64,000 nt of DNA from Orychophragmus violaceus (Eukaryota; Streptophyta; Magnoliopsida; Brassicales; Brassicaceae). Position numbers and translations under genes: made by a program. Positions 56,402 to 64,000 of the stretch are shown piece after piece (the stretch's first letter is position 1; each line of letters starts with the position of its first letter). The notes under the pieces were generated by a model, which had not been told where the DNA came from, searched no databases, and saw only the letters and a program-made list of their open reading frames with translations. The stretch is from contig CM058231.1 in NCBI GenBank assembly GCA_030180135.1, positions 49,610,235 through 49,674,234 on the forward strand. The letters run 5' to 3'.

Positions 56402-58198
56402 GTTGCTTCCTGATATGATAATGTCATCTACATAAACAAGGATGACAATGATACCTTCCTGATCTTGAAGAGTGAATAAGGTGTGATCTCCTTCAGACTT
56501 CTTGAATCCTCTTTGCATAAGTGTTGAGCTTAGTTTATGATACCAAGCTCTAGGTGATTGCTTTAATCCATAGATAGCCTTCTTTAGTCTTAACACCTTT
56601 CCTGGTTTAATAATATCCTCAAGACCAGAAGGTGGTGTCATATATACCTCATCTTCAAGCTCCCCTTGAACGAATGCATTCTTGACATCCATTTGCCAAA
56701 GCTCCCAATCAAGATTTGTTGCCAAAGACAAGATGATCCTAACTGTGTGTAGCTTAGCTACTAGTGCAAAGGTATCCAAGTAATCCTTTCCATAGGTTTG
56801 AGTGAAGCCTCTTGCTACCAACCTTGCTTTGTATCTCTCCACCTCTCCATTACTCCTATACTTGATGGTGAAAACCCACTTAGAACTTACTGCCTTCTTT
56901 CCTTTGGGAAGTTCTGCCTCATACCAAGTCTCATTGTTTTCCATTGCTTTGGTCTCTTCATTCACCGCTTGCATCCATCTCTTATCCTCCTTGGCTTCTT
57001 CATAGGTTGTTGGTACTTGTTCGTGATCCAACTTTCCAATGAACACTTGATGTTCCAAAGGTACATGAGCCAAAGTGCATACAGCTTGAATGGAATGAGC
57101 TACTGCATTACTGTTGAAGTAGACTCTAGTCTTCTTCCATTCTGATGGATCCTTTCTCTCCCTTGTGCTTCTGCTTAACACTTGAACTGGCTGCTCATTC
57201 AGAACCGGCTGTTCAGTCTCTCCATTTTGATGATCCAACTCCTCAGTTTCTATCCCATGTTCCTCATGCTCCTCAACACCAGCTTGATCATGTGTACTTG
57301 AATCAGATTCTTGCGGTTCTTGTTCTGATTCTTGAGTGTCCCCCTCATGATCAGGATGGGGTTGTTGTGGAGCTTCTGAAGGTACATCAGGGACTAAAGG
57401 AGCATGACTTGGTTTGGCCAGTTTCTGAGGCAAGTTAATCCCAAGACTCTCCATGATCATCCTTAGGTCAGCAGCTCGGTCTGATTGAGAAGTGGGAAGA
57501 TCCTTCAAGCTTTCCCAATTCTTCTCATCATAGAAACTTCTTGTCTCCATAAATTTCACATCTCTTGAGATCAAAACCTTTCTTGTTTCAGGCACATAAC
57601 ACTTGTATCTTCTTTGTGTTGTGGAATATCCAATGAACATTGCTTTGGTGCTCTTAGCATCCAACTTATCCCTTTGTTCTCCTGGTATTAACACAAAGCA
57701 AATGCACCCAAACACACGTAAGTGATCAACCAATGGATTTGTTTTGTTTAATACCTGAAATGGTGATCGATCCTTAAGAACTCTTGTGGGGGTTCTATTG
57801 ATCAAGTAGCATGCAGTCATGACTGCATCTCCCCAAAACTTCTTAGGGACATTCTTGTAGAACATCATGGACCTTGTCACCTCCATTAAGTGTCTGTTTT
57901 TCCTCTCAGCCACTCCATTTTGTTGTGGAGTGTAAGGGCATCTTGTTTGATGAAGAATCCCATGTTTGGATAAGTGTTGTTTGAAGGCATTGCCTGTATA
58001 CTCACCACCATTGTCTGATCTAAAAAATTTGATCTTAGCATTGAAATGGTTAGTAACATGATTTTGAAAGTTTATGAAAGCTTCTAACACTCTATCCTTA
58101 GTTTGTATTAAAGTTATCCAAGTGTACTTAGATTTTTCATCAATGGAAGTGACAAAGTACTTATGATTCTCTCTAGATACACAAGGAGCAGTCCACAC
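56402..58198 (-). pseudogene. Element M integrase-RT, about 600 open codons
   Basis: Open from the integrase core (HSDVW, RSDNGGEY, QNGVAERKN; DDE set intact) through the linker and RT (KWVFTIKYRSNGEVERYKAR, QMDVKNAFVQG, IYGLKQSPRAWYHKL) to YVDD at 56423-56434, where L interrupts it. The pre-integrase zinc segment is damaged: about 28 residues are deleted next to the LGH motif (near 58240-58265) and the frame shifts between this piece and gag-protease. It is the longest pol frame in the window. Confidence 0.9.
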
Positions 58199-58238
58199 AT
58201 CAGAATGAAAAAGATCAAAGCAACTTTCATAAGTTGTT

Positions 58239-59756
58239 TTAGAGTTTAAAAAAAACAGATTTGAAATGTCCTAGTCTAGTATGCCAAATAGAATCATCAA
58301 CACTCATGAAATTAGAAAAAGCAGTAGATAATTCAGAAGATGGATTGGTGTCTTCAATCATGTAGAGCTCATCCTTTGTTACACCTTTCCCAAGCAACTT
58401 ACTTGTCTTAATATCCTGAAACACAACATCATTAGGACTAAAAACAACATTGCAATTTAGATCAATGGCTATTCTTTTCACAGATACTAAGTTGGATGTG
58501 AAGCTAGGCATATAGAAAGCTTTAGATTCTTTGTTAAACAATTTCAGATTTCCTATGCCTTGAATTGGAATCTTATCACCATTTGCAATCACTACGCATC
58601 CTAATGCTGGTTTAACATTGTCTATCAACTTAGGATCACTTATCATATGATGAGAGGCTCTTGAATCAATGATCAAGGGTCTGATTTTATTTGAAGAAAA
58701 GAGTGAAGTACCAAGAACCATACCAGAGTTTTCCTTGAGAGCTTTGATGAGAGCCTCAAGGTCTAACCTTCTTACCACATCACTCTGATCAGTTATGGCT
58801 GGAGCATGATGGACCACCATTGCTCTTCCTTCATCACAAGGCTGCATTGAAGAAGAACCGGGTCCAGCTGCACCATAGGAGAGGTTTGCCCTTTGATCTT
58901 TAAACCGGTTGTTGTGAGATGAAGGTCTGAGGTTTGGGTGAAGGCGCCAGCATCTATCTTTCAAATGCCCACTCTTCTTGCAAAACTCACACATCAAGAC
59001 TCCTCTCTTGTCACCTCCATAGTTCTGCCTCTCATCAGCCTTATACATCCCTTTGTTGGCAGTCACCAGCTCACCTTTACCTCTGAATAATCCAAATGAG
59101 CCTTGCTCTTTCTGAATTTGTCCACACACATCATCCAAAGTAGGTAATGTGTCTGCCCTTAGGATGTGTTTGATCAAACCATTGTAAGATGGATTCAAGG
59201 TGAGCAAAAGAGCAAAGACTTTATCCTGCTCTTTCCTTTCACTTAGCACAAGAGGGTCAATGCTTGGTGGCCTCAACGTCTCCAACTCTGCCCATAGTGA
59301 GCTAAACTTCCCAAAATGGACTTTAAACTCCATAACTTCTTGCTGAAGGTTGTTGATAGCCAGCTTAACCTCAAAGACTCTGCTCAGGTTTGATTTATTT
59401 CCATAAACCTTCTCAATAGTATCCCACAGCTCCTTGGAAGTCACGCAATAAGAGTAAGCTTCCAATACGTGCTGGTCAAGTGAGCTTTGAAGTATGGAGA
59501 GTACATTCTGGTCCCCTTGAATCCATGCTTCTTCATCAGCTTCAGGCGCCTCTTCATGAGACTCAACACCACCTTTAGCTTCTGCCTCAGTTCCAACTTT
59601 AGCTTCAGCCTTTTTAATCACCTTCTGTGGAGCAGTGCTACTCATGACATACTTCCACAGACCTCTGCCTCCAAGTGCAGACTTAACCATTCTGGCCCAA
59701 ACAATGTAGTTGGTGCCCTTAAGAATCACAAGAATAACCACTCTTGAGTTCTCCAT
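58239..59756 (-). pseudogene. Element M gag-protease
   Basis: Start at MENSRVVILV (59756), 505 open codons. Copia gag domain, an Ala/Glu/Lys stretch (about residues 50-75), knuckle CEFCKKSGHLKDRC (near 58990), then protease. The protease active site reads IIDSRASHHMI: the Gly of DSG is Arg, which should abolish activity. It ends in FKSVFFKL because of the deletion that joins LGH to the CKSVF region. Gag itself looks complete. Confidence 0.88.
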
Positions 59757-59982
59757 TGTTGAGACTGATTTGTAGCAAGGAGGGAGTTTTCAAGATGAAG
59801 TGTTTGAACAGAAGTGTTCTCAACTCACAGAGAACACACACAAGAGTAAACAAGCCAAAGAAATGACTTAAGAGCTTAAAGGTTTCAAGAACCGGAACAA
59901 GCTTTCAAGAACAGATTTTAGAACAAGAAAATCAGAGTTTTAAAGAAAAGATTGTGGAAATGAATAGGTACTGGAGCTTAAT

Positions 59983-59994
59983 GCTCTGATACCA
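59983..59994 (-). other. Primer-binding site of M
   Basis: Reads TGGTATCAGAGC on the minus strand, next to the LTR. Confidence 0.9.
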
Positions 59995-60529
59995 TGTTAG
60001 AATATGAAGTTTAGATTGAGAGAATAGCTATATTGAAGAGAGAATTGAAGAGAGAAGTTTGAAGAACCGATTAGGGTTCTTAAGCCGTTAGAGAGAGAAA
60101 ACTAGGGTTTAGGAGTTTTCGATTGTAAGGAAGAATAATTCCTCAATCTGATTTCTTAGAAGTGTTTACAAGAAATTATATAAGCTATACAATTAGGTTA
60201 AAGCATAAACAAATCAATATACATAAGTAGAATGAAGACAAGAACCCTTTAGAAGAGAGATGGTCCAATCCGGGTTACTTTGAAAGGGACAGCCTGTGCC
60301 TTGGTTCTTGGTGATAGTGACCTGTCCCTGTGGTCCAACTGACCTTGTCTTGAGATCTGATCCAACCTCAGACTGCTCTGATCCTTAGCTCCTTTGGTTG
60401 TATCTTCTAACAGTCATATTGTCCATGTCTTCCTTAAAGGAAACATGTGACCCGGATTAACATCATATGAACATATCAATGTGCCCCAACTTTGCATATT
60501 GATAACTTCTTTGTGTCTTCATTTCAATA
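59995..60529 (-). repeat. 5' LTR of M (535 bp)
   Basis: Element strand TATTGAAATGAAG ... TTCTAACA. Carries a U3 box core at 60484-60496. The right flank ggtat would be the target duplication; its partner was lost with the 3' LTR. Confidence 0.87.
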
Positions 60530-61284
60530 GGTATCATTGTCTTCCTTGTTTATGTTGATGACATTATCATATCAGGAAGAAACAAGTCAGGTATACAAGA
60601 CACTAAGGCTTATCTCAAATCTGTTTTTGATATAAAAGACCTTGGTGCTCTAAAGTACTTCCTTGGGTTAGAGGTTTGTCGATCTAATGATGGACTCTTC
60701 TTATCTCAAAGGAAGTAAACACTTAATTTGTTATCTGAAGCAGGAAAGCTAGGAGCAAAACCGGCTAAGACACCTCTTGAGGAGGGCTACAAAGTCATAA
60801 GAGAGGGGGAGCTTGATGATAGACCATTTGAGGATATTACTCAGTATAGAAAGATGGTGTGTAAGCTCATTTACTTAACCATAACCAGACCTGATTTGTG
60901 TTTTGCAGTAAACCAAGTAAGCCAACATATGCAAGCTCCCAAGATGCATCCCTGGAATATTGTTGAAAGGATACTTAGATACCTAAGTGGTGCTCCTGGT
61001 CAAGGCATTTGTATGGGTTGCAATCAAAGCACAGAAGTGGTTGGGTATTGTGATGTTGATTGGGAAGGAGATAGATTGGATAGAAGATCTACCACAGGAT
61101 ATTGTACATTCATTGGAGGTAACCTAGATATTTGGAAGAGCAAGAAGCAGAAGATAGTCTCATGCTCAAGTGCTGAAGCTGAATATAGAGTAATAAGGAA
61201 GTTAGCAACAAAATTGGCGTGGATGAAAGCTCTTCTTGTGGATTTGGGGATTGAAACATCAAAGCCAATCACCATGCATTGTGA
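60530..61284 (+). pseudogene. Q: RT-RNase H fragment (possibly K's 3' part)
   Basis: Plus-strand copia pol from GIIVFLVYVDDIIISG through DIKDLGALKYFLGLEVCRS, a TAA at 60716-60718, then open RNase H (ITRPDLCFAVNQVSQHMQAP, GYCDVDWEGD, SSAEAEYRV) until N interrupts at the codons for HCD. The first RNase H motif reads DVDW, where relatives have DADW. Same family as C and K; strand and order fit the 3' half of K, but everything between K gag and mid-RT is missing, so the link is inference. Confidence 0.8.
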
Positions 61285-62465
61285 TTGTTGGGATTTCAAG
61301 AGACAACCATGAGGAAGCTCTGAAATCTTGTAGGTTTTGAGAGAGAAAGCTAAGTGAACCGCACCAAGTCTGTCTTGAGTGGGAACCGGTTTCACTTAGC
61401 CATAACATCTAGTTTGAGACTGATTCAACTCTATTTGAGCTTTGTACTCAAGAGAAGATAAGAATCAGTAAGCTAGAGGTTTAAAGGAACACTTAACTAT
61501 ATGAAAACTTGTCCAGGAGCTTAACTACTCATCAAGAGTGTTTACTCATGAATCTGGACAAGAATCAGTAATTAGAAAGTGTTTCCTTAAGAAGAGTGTT
61601 TGTAAGAGCCGATTCTTGTTAACTCTTGATTTAGCTTATGGAAGAGCTAATCAGGAGTGTAACTAGGCTGTTTAAGCAGCCTTAGATCGTGCCTCTAACA
61701 TAACTACATTGTGTTTGAATAAAAGACACAATGAACAAGAGAGAAGAAGAGAGAATAAGAGTGAATCAAATTGTTGTTCAAATTGATTGAGTATTACAAG
61801 TGTTGTTACATCTCTTTATATAGAGAATCCTAACAAGAAGAAGCCCTAGTTCTGATTACAATTCGAAATCTCTAATGGAGAGAAGGTGCATTCATTTGAA
61901 TTTGAATTCACATGAAGACAAAAGGCAGATCTGTCCAAGAGGTGAAAGTGACAGCTCCTTGTGGTCCATGCTTGAAAGTGACAGCCTGTCCTTGTGGTCC
62001 AGACCTTCTCCAACAGCTCTTTCCTCTCTATTTCGAACTCTTACAGACATGGCCCTTCTTTTGCACTTTGATAATCTTTTTCTTGGTAGTTTAGACATCC
62101 AGACGCCCCAACTTTGCACAGACTTATTTGTATGTCTGTTTGTATGTCTGTCTGTTTGTAAGTGCCCTGATTTTGCACTTTGATAATGATCAGGATGTCC
62201 CTGATTTTGCACATCTTCCTTATGCCTTGATAATGCATTTTGAGATGCCCCGGATTTTGCACATTGACAGATGAGTCTTCTGTGCACTACTTTTGCACCT
62301 TGAGATGAAGTCCCTGATTTTGCACATTGATTGTGCACTTCTTTGGGCTTCATCTCAAAGGCTGCTCTTCTTTCTTGACACACCAAAGCAGGTTGAGGAG
62401 GAGAGTCTTCGGCCTTCCTTAGTTATGTCCAGCCTTGCCTCTCCATTCCTTCTTCCTCTCTAATA
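61285..62465 (-). repeat. 3' LTR of N (1181 bp)
   Basis: Aligns throughout with solo LTR F and at its U5 end with G. The U3 holds about six TGCAAAATCAGGGAC-like motifs (62106-62330) and a sense-strand frame of about 164 codons shared with F. Confidence 0.9.
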
Positions 62466-62474
62466 CTCCCCCGC
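62466..62474 (-). other. Polypurine tract of N
   Basis: GCGGGGGAG on the element strand, as in G. Confidence 0.85.
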
Positions 62475-64000
62475 AAGCTTGGCATCGGGACACAAAAGGA
62501 CCAAAGGCCAAGCTTGGAGATGCGGGAGCTACCTTATTAAAAACCTCCTTAAGGAAAAACTCATGGGATAAAGCCCTAAGGAGGGAAAAAGAGTATAGCT
62601 TCCACATGCCCTTGATGTAAGCTTGAACCATTGTTCCTTTGTGCATATGATTTGGCTGGTTTTTTAGATTGCCTTCTCCATCTTGGATCAAGCTTCTCCA
62701 TTGGACCTTCCATGACCTTGACTCAAGTCTTAGCCTTCCTTTATGTCATTCCTTGAATCCTTTCCTTGTCACCCAATCTGCCCACGGTCTTACTCCTCCT
62801 TTAGGTCTCCTAATGAACCTTCACATCAAAGATTCAAGGAAGACTTGTTAAAGTAAAGTGCCATGAGTTTTAAGTATATGTTAAGCAATGGATAAGTAAC
62901 TCAAGGTATTTAAGTGCCTGAATGAAGACTTAAAAAAAACAGTGAGAGTTTAGTAGTTTTGCCTTTTCAATCTTTGGTTGTGCTTTGAGAAGAGTCTGGT
63001 TTTAGAGTTCCTCTTCAGTTTACTCCTTTTCTTTGAGGTTTTACACCTCCCCCGGACTGTTCCAAGCTTGCTGGCTTTAGACCTGGCCTTTAAGAACGCC
63101 TTTGAACCTTACCTTAAGCCATCTTGAGGCCGGAAGCACCATTTGAGATGTGAGTTGATTCATCGGTTGCAATCAGATTGTATCTCCTTTGTTGATAACC
63201 GGTTCTAACTCCTCTTCTTTGGCTGTTCCTTGTGACTGGCCATTGGAGCTATGTGACAACTTAACATCCTTGATGGGTTGATAAAATTGTAGCTTCCCTT
63301 TAGTAGGGACACCTTAATCGCCCCTTTGTTATCTTCAGATTAGCCACACCAAGCTTAGAGCCAATCCTCCATCATTACTCCATCTTAGAGCAGCTTCAAG
63401 ACATATCTTCTGAACCATGATGCACACTGAGCCTTGAACCCAAGCTTCCATCACTGCCTCTTCTTGAAACAGCTTCAAGACTTGATCTTTCAAGAAATCA
63501 ATGTTGTTGAATCTTGACTAACTTGTTGCAGCAGCTACTGGACGCCATTTTCTTCTTGGATAAGGTCAAAATCAGTGGATACAAACACTTAGAAACTGAA
63601 CTCCAGCCCTTTTGTGATATGTCCTCACTAGCAGATTCGCCATTCCACCTAGAAACACCAAGAAAACCACACAACAATCCTCAAAATAACACAGTTTTGA
63701 TCAGGAACTATGCATTCCGATTTTTAAGTTATTGTGAGAGGAGCTTCTAGGAGAGAACTTTGAGAGAATGAATGAAGTATAAGTGGCATAAGAATAGAGA
63801 ATATGTGGAGAATTAGAGAATAGACACATAAACTCATATTAATAGAGTATGTGACAGAGAATGAGAGAATAAAAGGAAGAACATGGACTGAGTTTTGCTC
63901 AGTTTGATCTTCTGATTTTGCGGAAGCATTTAGAGAGAGAGGGACAGAGTTTGGCTCTGTTTTTCTTTCAATTTTCTGAAGCTTTGAGCTTGGTTCATTC
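62475..64000 (-). other. Non-coding core of N
   Basis: Reverse complement of the G core with indels, about 200 bases shorter. No domain on either strand. The conserved patch MASSSCC...EEA lies at about 63430-63550, but the frame is broken. Confidence 0.72.

Larger units (their letters stand above)
48431..60529 (-). mobile_element. Element M: copia element, 3' end lost, split by L
   Basis: 5' LTR (59995-60529), PBS, gag-protease, integrase, RT up to 56402, then, after L, RT and part of RNase H to 48431. The 3' end of RNase H and the 3' LTR are missing at the P junction. Close to C and H. Confidence 0.87.
61285..64000 (-). mobile_element. Element N: G-family non-coding LTR element, 5' end outside
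   Basis: 3' LTR 61285-62465, polypurine tract 62466-62474 and core to the window end. The last bases align with G 21060 onward, so its PBS should lie about 30 bases beyond the window. Left flank gtgat (61280-61284). Like G, it has no pol. Confidence 0.88.

Overview
The window looks like repeat-rich (probably pericentromeric) heterochromatin of a flowering plant. All copia-type pol fragments are the plant Ty1/copia type with GAG-pre-integrase, integrase, RT and RNase H, and every readable primer-binding site matches the initiator-methionine tRNA 3' end (TGGTATCAGAGC). The palindromic TCGATCGA repeats and the gag types resemble what I know from Brassicaceae; that placement is inference. I see no host protein gene, tRNA, rRNA or CRISPR array. 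Essentially everything is LTR-retrotransposon sequence or satellite, and nearly all coding parts are broken. Element names A to X below are mine.

Layout. A 217-bp satellite array (45833-46631) is the oldest layer. Element H (minus strand) entered its left side and element K (plus) its right side. H carries G (plus); G's 5' LTR carries B (plus); B carries A (minus), C (minus) and the solo LTR F; C carries D (minus). This gives a five-deep nest: H > G > B > C > D. H also carries I (plus, itself split by J), a rearranged block X with two inverted LTRs, and E (plus, complete). Right of the array, K runs into a solo-like LTR P and then M (minus, split by the very young L, plus). A plus-strand RT/RNase H fragment Q follows, then N (minus), which runs off the window end. 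Five-base target duplications (TSDs) support the insertions of C (gaagg), D (tggag), E (gcgcc), F (gtaca), J (aggcc) and L (gttgc).

Families. Group 1 is a set of related copia elements (A, B, C, E, H, K, M, Q, X) whose LTRs begin TA and end CA. Group 2 (D, J, L) has TG...CA LTRs of about 640-660 bp, a largely readable gag, and a pol that is decayed in a shared way. Group 3 (F, G, N) has 1.1-1.2 kb LTRs around a non-coding core of about 1.6-1.8 kb. Element I is different: a 3.5-kb non-autonomous element whose single long ORF joins a degenerate Ty3-type protease-like domain to a downstream zinc knuckle and continues into the 3' LTR.

How it works together. The coding parts are gag, protease, integrase and RT/RNase H relics; few could be functional. 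Clear exceptions are the open gag of L (51380-52369) and the ORF of I, broken only by J. Groups 2 and 3 and element I would need proteins supplied in trans by an autonomous relative not seen here. LTR divergence counted by eye falls with nesting depth (G about 2.6%, C about 2.2%, D about 0.3%), so the nest is an internally consistent chronology.
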